DNA of 64,000 nucleotides, from the NCBI RefSeq assembly GCF_001611275.1, contig NZ_CP015080.1, positions 3,834,956 through 3,898,955 on the forward strand, read 5' to 3'. Positions 16,423 through 26,043 of the stretch are shown here, in pieces. Below the pieces are notes generated by a model that was not told the origin of the DNA, made no database searches, and saw nothing but the letters and a program-made list of their open reading frames with translations. The position numbers and the translations under genes were made by a program. Every line of letters starts with the position of its first letter. Position 1 is the stretch's first letter. Origin of the DNA: Desulfuromonas sp. DDH964. GTDB lineage: Bacteria; Desulfobacterota; Desulfuromonadia; Desulfuromonadales; DDH964.

Positions 16423-16434
16423 TCTGATTCACGG

Positions 16435-18585
16435 TTACTTGCGGGCCTGTTTCTCCTCGATGGCATCGAGGGTCTCCCCGGCCGAGGTGACGATCGGCGT
16501 CCCCGGGCCGAAGATGCGCGCCGCCCCCGAGGCATAGAGCGCCTCGTAATCCTGGCGCGGGATGACCCCGCCGCAAACGATGGCGATATCCTCGGCGCCC
16601 AGCGCTTTCAGGGCTGCGGCGAGCTGCGGGACCAGGGTCTTGTGCCCCGCCGCCAGGCTGGAAACGCCGACCACGTGAACGTCATTCTCCACCGCCATCC
16701 GTGCCGCCTCTTCGGGGGTCTGGAAGAGGGGGCCGACATCGACATCGAAGCCGACATCAGCATAGGCGGTTGCCACCACCTTGGCGCCGCGATCATGGCC
16801 GTCCTGCCCCATCTTGGCGATGAGGATGCGCGGCCGGCGGCCATCCTTGGCGGCAAAGGCCTCGACCCGCTGCTTCAGCGCGGCAAAATCCTGATCTTCA
16901 CCCACAATCGATCCGTATGCTCCCGATACGAGCCTGATTTCCGCCCGGTGGCGGCCAAAAACCTTTTCCATGGCGTCGGAAATTTCGCCGACCGAGGCGC
17001 GTTTGCGGGCGGCGTCGATACAAAGGCCAAGCAGGTTGGCCTCCTTATTCTCACACGCGGCAGTGATGGCAGCAAGCGCCTTTTGACAGGCAGCCTCGTC
17101 ACGCCCCTTACGCAGCTGGGCAAGGCGGGCGACCTGGGCCTCGCGCACCGCGGTATTGTCGATGTCGAGAACTTCGATCGGATCTTCCTTGGCGAGCCGG
17201 TATTTATTGACGCCGACAATGACATCCCGCCCGGAATCGATGGCGGCCTGCTTCTTGGCGGCGGACTCCTCGATGCGCAGCTTGGGCATTCCCGACTCGA
17301 TCGCCTTGGTCATGCCGCCGAGGCCTTCGATTTCATCGAGGATTTTCTGCGCCTCATCGATCAGCGCCTTGGTCAGCGACTCGACGTAATAGGAACCGCC
17401 GAGGGGGTCGACGACCTTGGTGACCCCGGACTCTTCCTGAATGATCAGCTGGGTATTGCGGGCGATGCGCGCCGAGTGATCGGTGGGGAGCGCGATCGCT
17501 TCGTCGAGGGCGTTGGTGTGCAGCGACTGGGTGCCACCGAGGACCGCGGCCAGGGCTTCGAGGGTGGTACGAATGACGTTGTTGTAGGGATCCTGTTCGG
17601 TCAGGCTCCAGCCGGAGGTCTGGCAATGGGTGCGCAGCATCAGCGACTTGGGGTTTTTCGGGTTGAACTGCTCGATCAGCCGGGTCCAGAGGTAGCGCGC
17701 GGCCCGCAGCTTGGCCGCCTCCATGAAGAAGTTCATGCCGATGGCGAAGAAGAAGGAGAGGCGGGGCGCAAAGGCGTCGATGTCGAGGCCCCTGGCGAGC
17801 GCGGCCCGCACATACTCGAGGCCGTCGGCGAGAGTGAAGGCGAGCTCCAGGGCATTGTTGGCGCCGGCCTCCTGGATATGATAGCCGGAGATGGAGATTG
17901 AATTGAAACGCGGCATCTGCTCGCTGGTGTAGGCGATGATATCGGAGATGATCCGCATCGACGGTTCCGGCGGATAGATATAGGTATTGCGGACCATGAA
18001 CTCCTTGAGGATGTCGTTCTGGATCGTCCCCGCCAGCTGGTCCTGGGCGACCCCCTGCTCCTCGGCGGCGACGATGTACATCGCCAGGATCGGCAGCACC
18101 GCGCCGTTCATGGTCATCGAGACCGAGACCTTGTCGAGGGGGATGGAGTCGAAGAGAATCTTCATATCGAGGATCGAATCGATGGCAACCCCGGCCTTGC
18201 CGACGTCACCGACAACCCGCGGATGGTCCGAATCATACCCGCGGTGGGTCGCCAGGTCGAAGGCGACGGAGAGTCCCTGCTGGCCCGCGGCGAGGTTGCG
18301 CTTGTAGAAGGCATTCGATTCCTCGGCGGTGGAGAAACCGGCGTATTGACGGACCGTCCAGGGGCGACCGGCATACATCGAAGCCATCGGCCCGCGCACA
18401 AAGGGGGGAAAGCCGGGGAGGGTGTCGGCGGTCGCCATCCCCTCGGTATCGCGCCGGGTATAAAGCGGCTTGACCCGGATCCCTTCCGGGGTCTCCCAGT
18501 CGAGCCGGGAGAGGTCCTCACTCTTGATCTCTTTCTTGACCGCGGCTTCCCAATCGGCCGTGGTGCGGGGCTTGGTTTCACTCAT
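16435..18585 (-). CDS. Methylmalonyl-CoA mutase, large subunit with B12 domain
   Basis: A 716-residue adenosylcobalamin enzyme converting (R)-methylmalonyl-CoA and succinyl-CoA. The N-terminal TIM barrel carries substrate motifs such as [11 protein letters not shown] and [19 protein letters not shown]; the C-terminal Rossmann domain has the cobalamin-binding DGHDRGAK with axial His597 and GGVIPRQDY. The length equals single-chain or alpha-subunit mutases. The start at 18585 (MSETKPRTT) has AAGGAT upstream and matches family N-termini. The carboxylase needed upstream in the pathway is at 23-27.8 kb. Gene names mcmA, mutB and scpA are all used for this family. Confidence 0.95.
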   Translation of the reverse strand: MSETKPRTTADWEAAVKKEIKSEDLSRLDWETPEGIRVKPLYTRRDTEGMATADTLPGFPPFVRGPMASMYAGRPWTVRQYAGFSTAEESNAFYKRNLAAGQQGLSVAFDLATHRGYDSDHPRVVGDVGKAGVAIDSILDMKILFDSIPLDKVSVSMTMNGAVLPILAMYIVAAEEQGVAQDQLAGTIQNDILKEFMVRNTYIYPPEPSMRIISDIIAYTSEQMPRFNSISISGYHIQEAGANNALELAFTLADGLEYVRAALARGLDIDAFAPRLSFFFAIGMNFFMEAAKLRAARYLWTRLIEQFNPKNPKSLMLRTHCQTSGWSLTEQDPYNNVIRTTLEALAAVLGGTQSLHTNALDEAIALPTDHSARIARNTQLIIQEESGVTKVVDPLGGSYYVESLTKALIDEAQKILDEIEGLGGMTKAIESGMPKLRIEESAAKKQAAIDSGRDVIVGVNKYRLAKEDPIEVLDIDNTAVREAQVARLAQLRKGRDEAACQKALAAITAACENKEANLLGLCIDAARKRASVGEISDAMEKVFGRHRAEIRLVSGAYGSIVGEDQDFAALKQRVEAFAAKDGRRPRILIAKMGQDGHDRGAKVVATAYADVGFDVDVGPLFQTPEEAARMAVENDVHVVGVSSLAAGHKTLVPQLAAALKALGAEDIAIVCGGVIPRQDYEALYASGAARIFGPGTPIVTSAGETLDAIEEKQARK

Positions 18586-18735
18586 GGCAAGATCCTTGGG
18601 CAACGGGATGTCAGAATACCGGGGGCCGCAATGCGCCGGGCAGGGGGTACGGTCCGACCAGCAAATCTCCCTCGAAAAACAAACGACCGCCACGCCAGGG
18701 GTATAACCGAGGGGGCAGCAGTCAACGGAAAGTGC

Positions 18736-19296
18736 TTAACGGGTCACCACCGCCAGGACCTGAACTTCCTGGCCGTCGTAGGAGAGGAGGCGATGGCGCA
18801 GCGAGGAGTCGAAATAGACTGCATCCCCCTCTTCGAGGAGGAGCCGCTCATCTTCCAGGATAACCTCTGCCTTTCCCTTGATAATGAGGAGAAATTCCTC
18901 CCCCTCGTGGTTGTAGAGGGTCTCTTCGCTGGCCCGTTCCGACACGGTGAGAAGAAACGGCTCCATCTTCTTGTTGCGCTTGCGGAAGGAAAGCGCCTCG
19001 TAGGTGTAGCCGTGACCGGTGCCCGCCTTGGAAATGACCCGGCTGACCACCCGCCGCTCGCCGCGCTTGACGACTTCGTATTTGCGCTCCTCTTCCTCAC
19101 TCTCGAAAAACATCCCCATCTTGACATCAAAAAAGCGGGCGATTTTGGAGAGGGTGGCGATCGGCGGCGAGACATTATTGTTCTCGATCTGGGAAATCAG
19201 CGCCGGGGAAAAACCGGTCTCCCGCGCGACATCCTGCAGAGTCAGCTTGCGCGCCTTGCGCAACTTTTTAATCTTGGCGCCAATGTTGTAGTCCAT
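18736..19296 (-). CDS. XRE-family regulator with C-terminal cupin
   Basis: A 186-residue transcription factor. Residues about 6-60 form a Cro/C1-type helix-turn-helix (LTLQDVARETGFSPALISQI), and residues 110-180 a cupin barrel with GEEFLLIIKGKAEV and a His-containing second motif, likely sensing a small molecule. It lies directly upstream of the mutase on the same strand (150 bases apart), so methylmalonyl-CoA genes are its probable target. ATG at 19296 is chosen; a TTG at 19311 is an alternative and neither has a good ribosome site. A strong sigma-70 promoter with a palindrome at the start site precedes it, suggesting autoregulation. Confidence 0.85.
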   Translation of the reverse strand: MDYNIGAKIKKLRKARKLTLQDVARETGFSPALISQIENNNVSPPIATLSKIARFFDVKMGMFFESEEEERKYEVVKRGERRVVSRVISKAGTGHGYTYEALSFRKRNKKMEPFLLTVSERASEETLYNHEGEEFLLIIKGKAEVILEDERLLLEEGDAVYFDSSLRHRLLSYDGQEVQVLAVVTR

Positions 19297-19311
19297 ACGC
19301 AACCAATACAA

Positions 19312-19330
19312 AATAAAAAGGAGTTTTATT
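19312..19330. promoter_or_regulatory. Palindrome, probable operator of the XRE-cupin gene
   Basis: AATAAAA, five bases, TTTTATT, exactly where transcription from the promoter at 19338-19366 would start and 16 bases before the ATG. Position fits an autoregulatory operator. Confidence 0.45.
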
Positions 19331-19337
19331 CTGGCAG

Positions 19338-19366
19338 GATATATCGGAAATGGTGAAAATTGTCAA
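19338..19366 (-). promoter_or_regulatory. sigma-70 promoter of the XRE-cupin gene
   Basis: Minus strand TTGACA (19366-19361), 17 bases, TATATC (19343-19338). Near-consensus, in an AT-rich patch. Confidence 0.65.
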
Positions 19367-19592
19367 CAAAAATAATTTATTACCGATAAAACATCTTTAC
19401 TGAAATTAAAGGGTTGGGCCGACAAAATGGTCTACCTGGCAACCCCGGCAATGGATGAAAAATCGCACCGCACAGCCGTCCTCCCCCCCCGGGGGGGAAT
19501 ATTGACTTTTTTCGTTCACTCCGCTAGCGTACCAGATGTGCGGGAAGCCCGGTCCCGTCCGGCCGAACCACTTCGCATTAAGGATCACTCGC

Positions 19593-20675
19593 TTGCCGTC
19601 ACCTACTTTACACCTCCCCTATGGTGTCCGAATCTGGGAAAACGAACTCAAGGGGTGCCCCACCCCGTTGCGGGAAGGATATACCTTTTCCCTGCTGGAG
19701 AATTCGTGCGACTCCTACCGCTTCACGGTTGTCTGCAACGCCGAACGGGTCGCGGCGATCTTCAACGCCTTTGCCCGGACCCTTCCCGACGAGGGCTTCT
19801 TCATTCTCGAATATTACGAGGAAGAGGTCGATCCCGGCGCCGAAAACCATCCCGAGCCAACGGTTTTCTACTCCCCTTATTTTGCTCCGCAACCGTTGGC
19901 GGAAACCCTCGACCGGTTTTTCCCCCGTCTGGTTCACGACGGCTTTGTCGGTTTTGGCCTGGCCAACAACCGTGCCGGCGTTGAACTCTTCTACTCCGAA
20001 GAGAAGATTCTGACCTGTTTCACCGGCAATCACCTCCGCTTCATCAACCTGCTGCACGCACTCGACATCCTTCATGTTCCGGAGCTGATCTTTCCCACCG
20101 ATCTCGGGCATGACCACCTTTCCCTCCTCTGCCACAAGCGCCAGTCGTTGCCGGCGCCCTTCTCTACCATGGCCGATCACGAGCTCGATTATGTCTCCTT
20201 CTGCGGGGAACTGGTCGAACTGCTCGACATGTATCCGGTCGAAGAGACCCTCTCCTTCTTCCTGTCGAAACGGGAACAGGACGAGATTGAGCAGTGCCTT
20301 GCCCGCCACGCCGAATTCGCAGACTTTACCGAAGACGATTTTGGCAGCCTGCTACTCGATTGGAACGATTTTGTCAGCGAGTGCGAGGAAGGGTTCCAGG
20401 GGGACCTCTGGGATTATCGCCTCGGCCTGAAACTTCGCGACATGATCCAGTCCGTCTGTGAGGGGACGACGCCCAGCCTGGGCGCCAAGTTGCTCGGGAT
20501 CGTCGCCGAGGCGGACAGTAAATTCCGCCGGCTGCTTATTGACCGGCGCAAGCGCCTCGATCCTCCCGGCGACGGCCAGAATCTGGATGACCGTTTCTGG
20601 TACCAGGGGATGGTCAGCAACCAGGGAGTCTCCCTGCGCCGGGACCTGATCCGGCAGGGGTGGTTCAAGCCTTAA
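19593..20675 (+). CDS. Conserved hypothetical cytoplasmic protein
   Basis: About 360 residues, rich in acidic and aromatic residues, with no signal peptide, membrane helix or recognised catalytic motif. Codon bias is clearly coding. The start is uncertain: a TTG at 19593 has AAGGAT seven bases upstream and is chosen; an in-frame ATG at 19536 adds 19 residues without a ribosome site. It ends in LIRQGWFKP. It lies upstream of mqnB on the same strand with a 75-base gap. Function unknown. Confidence 0.65.
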   Translation: MPSPTLHLPYGVRIWENELKGCPTPLREGYTFSLLENSCDSYRFTVVCNAERVAAIFNAFARTLPDEGFFILEYYEEEVDPGAENHPEPTVFYSPYFAPQPLAETLDRFFPRLVHDGFVGFGLANNRAGVELFYSEEKILTCFTGNHLRFINLLHALDILHVPELIFPTDLGHDHLSLLCHKRQSLPAPFSTMADHELDYVSFCGELVELLDMYPVEETLSFFLSKREQDEIEQCLARHAEFADFTEDDFGSLLLDWNDFVSECEEGFQGDLWDYRLGLKLRDMIQSVCEGTTPSLGAKLLGIVAEADSKFRRLLIDRRKRLDPPGDGQNLDDRFWYQGMVSNQGVSLRRDLIRQGWFKP

Positions 20676-20756
20676 TCCAGGCCACACACCAAGAGCAACC
20701 GGCGGCAGGGCAGCCGTTGATTCTTCCTTTTTCCTTTACTGCAGACCTGGTTGCCG

Positions 20757-21503
20757 ATGATTGCGCTGATAGCTGCCGTCCCCCTGGAAACTGACCAGTT
20801 GCGTCGCGCACTCTCGCCCTGCGAGGTTCGCAGCTGCGGCCGCCTCGACCTGTTGCGGGGGACCCTCGATGGGCATCCGGTGGGCCTTCTGCACTGCGGC
20901 ATCGGCAAGGCGAACGCAGCCGCCGCCACCGCGGTCCTGCTCGAAACCGTGCGGCCGCGGGCGGTCTTCAATCTCGGCTGCGGCGGGGCCTACCCGGGCA
21001 GTGACCTCGGGATCGGCGACCTGGCGATTGCCCGTGAAGAGATTTTCGGGGACGAAGGAGTGGTGACTCCGGAAGCGTTTCTCGACATGGAAGCCCTCGG
21101 CCTTCCCCTTTTGCGGCGCAACGGCCAGAGCTACTTTAACCGTTTTCCCGTCGACCAGGAATTGCTGCAGCGGGCAAAGGGGATTCTCGAGACTCACCCT
21201 TCAGGGCCGAAACAGCGACTGGCCGTCGGGCCCTTTGTCACCGTTTCGACCTGCTCCGGCACCTCCGCGGCAGGCCAGGAGCTCTCCCGGCGGACTGGTG
21301 GTATCTGCGAAAACATGGAGGGAGCTGCGATCGCCCTGACCTGTATCCGCTTTGGTACCCCTTTTCTTGAACTGCGCGGCATCTCCAACCTGACCGAGGA
21401 CCGTGATCTGTCGCGCTGGGACCTGCGAGCCGGGGCCGCTGCTGCCCAACAGGCCCTGCGCATCCTCCTCAGCCACTGGTACCAGGAGAAGGACCCGGCA
21501 TGA
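20757..21503 (+). CDS. mqnB: Futalosine hydrolase
   Basis: A 248-residue nucleosidase of the phosphorylase/MTAN superfamily that removes the base from futalosine in the alternative menaquinone pathway. Family signatures are GLLHCGIGKANAAAATA near 44-60, NLGCGGAYPGSDLGIGD near 79-95 and the substrate-binding NMEGAA near 187-192, followed by the RGISN segment. ATG at 20757 is chosen; an in-frame TTG six bases earlier is possible. It overlaps mqnD by four bases (ATGA), so the two are translationally coupled. Confidence 0.9.
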   Translation: MIALIAAVPLETDQLRRALSPCEVRSCGRLDLLRGTLDGHPVGLLHCGIGKANAAAATAVLLETVRPRAVFNLGCGGAYPGSDLGIGDLAIAREEIFGDEGVVTPEAFLDMEALGLPLLRRNGQSYFNRFPVDQELLQRAKGILETHPSGPKQRLAVGPFVTVSTCSGTSAAGQELSRRTGGICENMEGAAIALTCIRFGTPFLELRGISNLTEDRDLSRWDLRAGAAAAQQALRILLSHWYQEKDPA

Positions 21504-22336
21504 GCTCTCCCCTTTCTTTGGGGTATTCCCCCTGCCCGAACGATACCTTTATTTTTTATGCCCTGACCCATGGGCGGATAGCTCTGCCGGGCATCCGGAT
21601 CTCCGAACGCCTGGCCGATGTCGAAACCCTCAACCAGCTCGCCCTGGCTGGCGTACTCGATCTGACCAAGGTCAGCTACCATGCCTTCGGCCATCTTCGC
21701 GATGAGTATCTCCTGTTGCGCAGCGGCGGCGCTCTCGGCCGCGGGTGCGGTCCGCTGGTGGTGGCGCCGCAGGCTCTCGCCATGGCCGACCTCAAAGGAC
21801 GGAGAATCGCCATCCCGGGGCGCCTGACGACGGCCAACCTGCTGCTGCAACTTTATGGCGAGGGGTTCGAGGAGCTTCTCATCCTCCCCTTCGAGCAGGT
21901 GATGCCCGCGGTCCTGCGCGGTGAAGCCGCGGCTGGAGTCATCATCCATGAATCCCGGTTCACCTTCCATCAACTCGGCCTGCATCAGGTTCTCGACCTT
22001 GGCGCCTGGTGGGAGGCTGAAACCGGACTGCCGATCCCCCTGGGAGGGATTCTGGCCCGACGCGAGCTCGGACCAGAACTGATCCAGCAGCTGGAAGGGG
22101 CCCTGACCGCCAGCATCGATTACGCCTATGCCCACCCTATGGAGCCGCGGAGCTATATCAAGCGCCACTCCCAGGAACTTGCCGATGCGGTTATCGACCA
22201 GCATATCGATCTCTACGTCAACGACTTTTCCCGCACCCTCGGCCCTGAAGGCGAGCGCGCCGTAACCGAACTGTTGCGGCGCGCCGAAGCGCGCGGCATC
22301 ATCCCCACCTCCCCCCAATCCCTCTTCTGTAACTGA
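21500..22336 (+). CDS. mqnD: 1,4-dihydroxy-6-naphthoate synthase
   Basis: A 278-residue periplasmic-binding-protein-fold enzyme that closes the second ring of the naphthoquinone in the futalosine menaquinone pathway. The N-terminal LGYSPCPNDTFIFYAL is the family hallmark, followed by a MQN-type domain without signal peptide. The gene begins inside mqnB's last codon and ends just before a strong terminator. The remaining mqn genes (A, C, E, and others) are not in the window. Confidence 0.92.
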   Translation: MSSPLSLGYSPCPNDTFIFYALTHGRIALPGIRISERLADVETLNQLALAGVLDLTKVSYHAFGHLRDEYLLLRSGGALGRGCGPLVVAPQALAMADLKGRRIAIPGRLTTANLLLQLYGEGFEELLILPFEQVMPAVLRGEAAAGVIIHESRFTFHQLGLHQVLDLGAWWEAETGLPIPLGGILARRELGPELIQQLEGALTASIDYAYAHPMEPRSYIKRHSQELADAVIDQHIDLYVNDFSRTLGPEGERAVTELLRRAEARGIIPTSPQSLFCN

Positions 22337-22374
22337 GCCCCGCCCGCCACTTTTTTCACTTCATGAGGGGGAGA

Positions 22375-22420
22375 CACGGTTTTGCAGTGGTAAGACCACT
22401 GGGCCGTGATTCTTTTTTTT
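22375..22420 (+). terminator. Terminator of mqnB-mqnD
   Basis: Stem CACGG..CAGTGGT / ACCACTG..CCGTG (22375-22408) followed by TTCTTTTTTTT. Confidence 0.75.
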
Positions 22421-22579
22421 CAACTCATTTGTTTACCAATGCTATCTTTTCGAAAAAATATATAAACCTGATCTACGTTTCATCGTCCGCTATATGTTTG
22501 AAATTTCGGATAGTTACAAGATGGGACCCGGAAGGGCATTGGATAAACTTAATGTCAACTTCAAACCAGTGGTATGATG

Positions 22580-22615
22580 GGCAAAACAAAATGCCGCGTA
22601 ACATATTGTTTTGCC
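22580..22615. repeat. 10-bp inverted repeat upstream of the zinc-ribbon gene
   Basis: GGCAAAACAA (22580-22589) and TTGTTTTGCC (22606-22615), flanked on both sides by CCAGTGG. It lies 23 bases before the -35 of the next promoter in an AT-rich gap (22421-22721) with no other gene; a regulator-binding site is likely. Confidence 0.4.
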
Positions 22616-22637
22616 AGTGGTTTTTAAAATTTTTCCC

Positions 22638-22665
22638 TTGCACGCTCATCATCAGGGAGTATACT
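22638..22665 (+). promoter_or_regulatory. sigma-70 promoter of the zinc-ribbon gene
   Basis: TTGCAC (22638-22643), 16 bases, TATACT (22660-22665), 57 bases before the ATG. Confidence 0.6.
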
Positions 22666-22721
22666 TACGCCAAACAACAGCATTGGTAATTTAGACTTTA
22701 TCGCGCGGAAGGAGTTCAGCC

Positions 22722-22937
22722 ATGAAATGCCCGGTCTGCAACAAGACGGAAAACCACATTGAGATTGACGCCCACAGCAATGGATTCAGCGCCGAAATTG
22801 TCCAGTGCGACATCTGCGGCAGCATCTGGTCCATCAACCATGGTGTCACCGAAGTTGTCAAGGATTCCCAGGTTCGGTCTTTCCTTTCGGCCACTACCGA
22901 ATGCGTAGAGGCTGACGATTACATGCTCGTAGCCTGA
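22722..22937 (+). CDS. 71-residue zinc-ribbon protein
   Basis: A small soluble protein with CPVC (residues 3-6) and CDIC (29-32) knuckles that should hold one zinc, followed by SIWSINHGVTEVV and an acidic tail. A strong GGAAGGAG site precedes the ATG. It has its own promoter, an upstream inverted repeat and a terminator, so it is a regulated single-gene unit. Whether it binds nucleic acid or protein cannot be told. Confidence 0.75.
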   Translation: MKCPVCNKTENHIEIDAHSNGFSAEIVQCDICGSIWSINHGVTEVVKDSQVRSFLSATTECVEADDYMLVA

Positions 22938-23034
22938 GACGACGACCTCTCTGCCTTACCCTGCTTTATCGGGAGCTTGAGGATTCGGGCGCGGGCGTCC
23001 GCGCCGCCCTCGCTACGTGTCCTTGCTTTCAGCC

Positions 23035-23073
23035 AAAAACGGCCCCTGTCCAGACTGGACAGGGGCCGTTTTT
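23035..23073. terminator. Bidirectional terminator
   Basis: 17-bp perfect stem (23035-23051 with 23057-23073) starting with A5 and ending with T5; serves the zinc-ribbon gene and the carboxylase from the other side. Confidence 0.75.
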
Positions 23074-23099
23074 GTGAAGCAACAGCTTTGTAGCTGAGG

Positions 23100-25979
23100 C
23101 TAGCCGAGAATCGCCTTGAGGTATTCGGCGGTACGGCTGCGTTTTTCCTTCTCAATCTCCTTGGCATCAACCTCGACAAACTTCTCGTCGGGAGTGACCT
23201 TGAAGATCGGCTGTCCCTTCTGCACGATAATCCCTTCCGTGCCGTCGATGAGGATTTTGTCGATGGTACCGGCAAAGGGAGCCGGAACCTTGTTGAACAT
23301 CTTCATGACCTCAAGAATGAAGAGGGGCTGGCCTTTTTCGAAGTGCATCCCCTCGGTGACGAAGGGAGGCATGCCCGGAGCTTCCTGGGCATAATACATG
23401 CCGCCGCCGGGGGTGACAATCTCATCGGCCTTGGTCGAGGGCGGCGGCACCAGAATCTTCTTCATCGCCGCTTGCAGGTCGGGGTCATTGAGATAATCGG
23501 GAATCGTCACCTCCAGATCTTCCTCGACCCGGAAGTCGAAGAAGTTGGTGCGATCGGCGACCAGGAAGAGAATCCCGAAGAGCTCGTTGCCAATTTCGTA
23601 CCCGGCATGAGCTTCCCGGATCTGCGCCCAGGTCTCCTTGTCGAAGCCGCCTTGCGGTTTTTCCTTGGCGAGAATGTCGTTGAGCTTGAGGAAATCGTCC
23701 TTGTCGAGTTTGAAGGTGGCACGCAGGTCGGCATAAAACTTGAGCGCCGTCTGCAGCAGGAGATTGTCATGGGACCAGATCACCTCGGCCGCAGGTCGGG
23801 TCGGATCAAAGGTCATGTTGAGATATTCGTAGGTCTCTTCGAGAATCACCAGCGGATTGCGAAGCCAGACCAGTTTCCCGTCCTTGATGGCGAAATTGCG
23901 CTTGTTGATGCTCAGCCAGCCGGAGAGGAGGTGCGGGTCAGACAGCAGCACCTCCATCGGCCGGGTCAGCAAGGTGCCTTTGCGGTCGAGGATTTCGGAG
24001 ACCGCCTTGGCGGCCGCCGCATCTTCGGCATAGACCGCGGCGTAGTGCTTCTTGGTGGCGAGGAAGGCGTGGACCACGTCCAGTTTGCTCGATTCCTCTT
24101 TTAACTTACCGACCAGGGTCAGGTACGGGACGACGAAACGGGTGGTCGGTTTGGCCATGACGTTCTGGCCCAGGAACCAATTGACCAGGCCGTAGTGGAA
24201 TTCCAGGTTGGTCGCCAGATTGGTGCCGCGCAGCACCGTGCTCCGCAACACCTTGGCGAGATGGTGGTAGCTGTCGAGACGGTTGTCCCCCTTGGTCAAC
24301 AGCAGGGCGATGTTGGAATCGTAGGCGCCGGCAAGGGTGTAGCGCATGAAGAGACCGGTATCGGGGTTGGTGATGCAGATCCCCTGATCGTCACGAATCT
24401 CGCCATCGATTGGCGGCGACCAGTAGCGGATCACCCCCCCGGCGCTCGGCGAGAGGGAACAGTCGGTGGCATTGAGCCGTGCCTCGGCGCTCGCGCCAAA
24501 GCGCGGCATGCGCTCGGGGCGCGGCAGCCGCTCCTTGTGCATGGCGAGGAGAGCCATTGCCTCGACCAGCGACTCGACGATGAAGAACTCTTTCTTGTTC
24601 TTGGGATTGGTGAACTTGAGACGGTAGACCAGTTCGGTAACCCGGTGCTCGACCTGGATACGGGTGTTGACTTCCATGAAATAGTGGCGGTCGCGGTCGA
24701 CGATGCATTCGAAGGTCGAGGCGGAGTCGAGGCCGACGGCCTTACCGAACCGTTCCGACTGCTCTTCCATGCGCTTGAGCACTTCCAGGTCGGTGGCGAG
24801 CGCTGCCGCCTGCTTTTTGTTGCCCGCCTTCTTCGCCTTGGCGATCTCCAGCGCCAGCATCTCCTGGGTGACCGAAATTTCGAGCAGTTTCTGTTCGTGC
24901 ATCTGCAGCGAGCAGTCGCGTCCGCCGAGGGCAATGCACCACTCGCCGTTGCCCAGGAGCTGAATCTCGTTGTGCCGGGTCTGCTCGATGTTGAGCTCGA
25001 TCAGAACGTTCTTGTTGTCGCCGACGCCATTGGCCTTAACCTCCAGCAACACCTCGCGGGCCAGAGCCGGGGCGTCGGCTGCCGCCTTCTGGATATCGGC
25101 ATCGGTAGGGTTTTTCTTAGTCAGCAGCGAGGCGCCGAGGATACGCTGCCCCTTGCCGCCGCCACCGCCGATCGCCTTGAGACGGATGCGGGCACCGGGG
25201 TAGTTTTTAAACATCGCGGCGCACTCTTTTTCGACCTGCGCACCGAGCTCGGCCATGGAGAAGAGGTCAATCCCCTTTTCGTAGGAAGCGAAGAGGATCG
25301 CGTCGGCCAGATCTTCGAGGCTGAGGGTCTTGTCGTCGAGAATCTTCTTGGCAACCTTCAGCCCTTCGGCCTTGACCACCGCCAGGAGCGCATTGCGGCT
25401 CGGGTGCTTGGCGACCAGGGTGCGCGCGGTGACATTGTTGACCCCGGGGGTGACCGAAACATCCACCGACAGGGCGGTGCGCTTCGCCTCATCCTTCTTG
25501 CCGGCGCCGCGCTGGGTCGCCGAACAGGGGCCGATGAATTTGAGGCCGGCCTCCTCGATGGCGGCGACGAATTCATCGTCTTCGGCCATAAAACCGTAGC
25601 CGGCGAAGACGGCGTTGTAGCCATTGTCCTTGGCGGTCTGGATGATCTGGCCGATGCGCTCGACGCGCTCCTCCTTGCTCGCCCCGGTATAGTCGGGAAC
25701 CCGGTGGACCCGGTTGGTGTCGGTCAGCTTGCGCAGCTCGGGGGAGAGGGCATTGGGGTAAATGATGGAGTCCTTCTCCGAGAGGAGAATCCCGTAATGG
25801 GTAATCCCCATCTCTTCGTAAACCGTCATCGCCTCCATCCGGATCGGGCCGCGGCAGACGATCAGCGGCTTGAGGTCCTCGCAGGCGAAGGACCGGACCC
25901 ATTCGGAACTCGACAGGCTCAGGCGCCGGTCACGATGAATCAGCGGATTGTTGCTGTAATAGTCGATTTTCTCAGCCAT
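23100..25979 (-). CDS. Large biotin carboxylase/BCCP subunit of an acyl-CoA carboxylase
   Basis: A 959-residue biotin-dependent subunit. An ATP-grasp core shows the glycine loop GGGGGKG (about 271-277) and the catalytic EVNTRIQVEHRVTE (436-449); the C-terminus carries the biotin attachment motif EVMKMF with Lys893. The segment VFAGYGFMAEDDEF replaces the usual HPGYGFLSEN, and about 100 extra residues lie between it and the glycine loop, plus a long middle region before BCCP, so it is well beyond the usual 660-700 residues. The preceding gene encodes the carboxyltransferase. Given the methylmalonyl-CoA genes nearby, propionyl-CoA is the likely substrate. ATG at 25979 has GGAGAT upstream; in-frame starts at 26018 and 26024 are possible. 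Confidence 0.82.
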   Translation of the reverse strand: MAEKIDYYSNNPLIHRDRRLSLSSSEWVRSFACEDLKPLIVCRGPIRMEAMTVYEEMGITHYGILLSEKDSIIYPNALSPELRKLTDTNRVHRVPDYTGASKEERVERIGQIIQTAKDNGYNAVFAGYGFMAEDDEFVAAIEEAGLKFIGPCSATQRGAGKKDEAKRTALSVDVSVTPGVNNVTARTLVAKHPSRNALLAVVKAEGLKVAKKILDDKTLSLEDLADAILFASYEKGIDLFSMAELGAQVEKECAAMFKNYPGARIRLKAIGGGGGKGQRILGASLLTKKNPTDADIQKAAADAPALAREVLLEVKANGVGDNKNVLIELNIEQTRHNEIQLLGNGEWCIALGGRDCSLQMHEQKLLEISVTQEMLALEIAKAKKAGNKKQAAALATDLEVLKRMEEQSERFGKAVGLDSASTFECIVDRDRHYFMEVNTRIQVEHRVTELVYRLKFTNPKNKKEFFIVESLVEAMALLAMHKERLPRPERMPRFGASAEARLNATDCSLSPSAGGVIRYWSPPIDGEIRDDQGICITNPDTGLFMRYTLAGAYDSNIALLLTKGDNRLDSYHHLAKVLRSTVLRGTNLATNLEFHYGLVNWFLGQNVMAKPTTRFVVPYLTLVGKLKEESSKLDVVHAFLATKKHYAAVYAEDAAAAKAVSEILDRKGTLLTRPMEVLLSDPHLLSGWLSINKRNFAIKDGKLVWLRNPLVILEETYEYLNMTFDPTRPAAEVIWSHDNLLLQTALKFYADLRATFKLDKDDFLKLNDILAKEKPQGGFDKETWAQIREAHAGYEIGNELFGILFLVADRTNFFDFRVEEDLEVTIPDYLNDPDLQAAMKKILVPPPSTKADEIVTPGGGMYYAQEAPGMPPFVTEGMHFEKGQPLFILEVMKMFNKVPAPFAGTIDKILIDGTEGIIVQKGQPIFKVTPDEKFVEVDAKEIEKEKRSRTAEYLKAILG

Positions 25980-26043
25980 GGGTGCTATCTCCAGATCGAA
26001 ACCTTGATTCGCTTTCATTCGCAATCACGCTCCTGCCACGCCA

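Noticed and set aside
15337-17901. An 854-codon plus-strand open frame
   Set aside because: Antisense shadow of mutase and meaB; no ribosome site or recognisable domain.
22363-22689. A 108-codon open frame on the plus strand
   Set aside because: It crosses the mqn terminator and an AT-rich region, with no ribosome site and atypical codon use.
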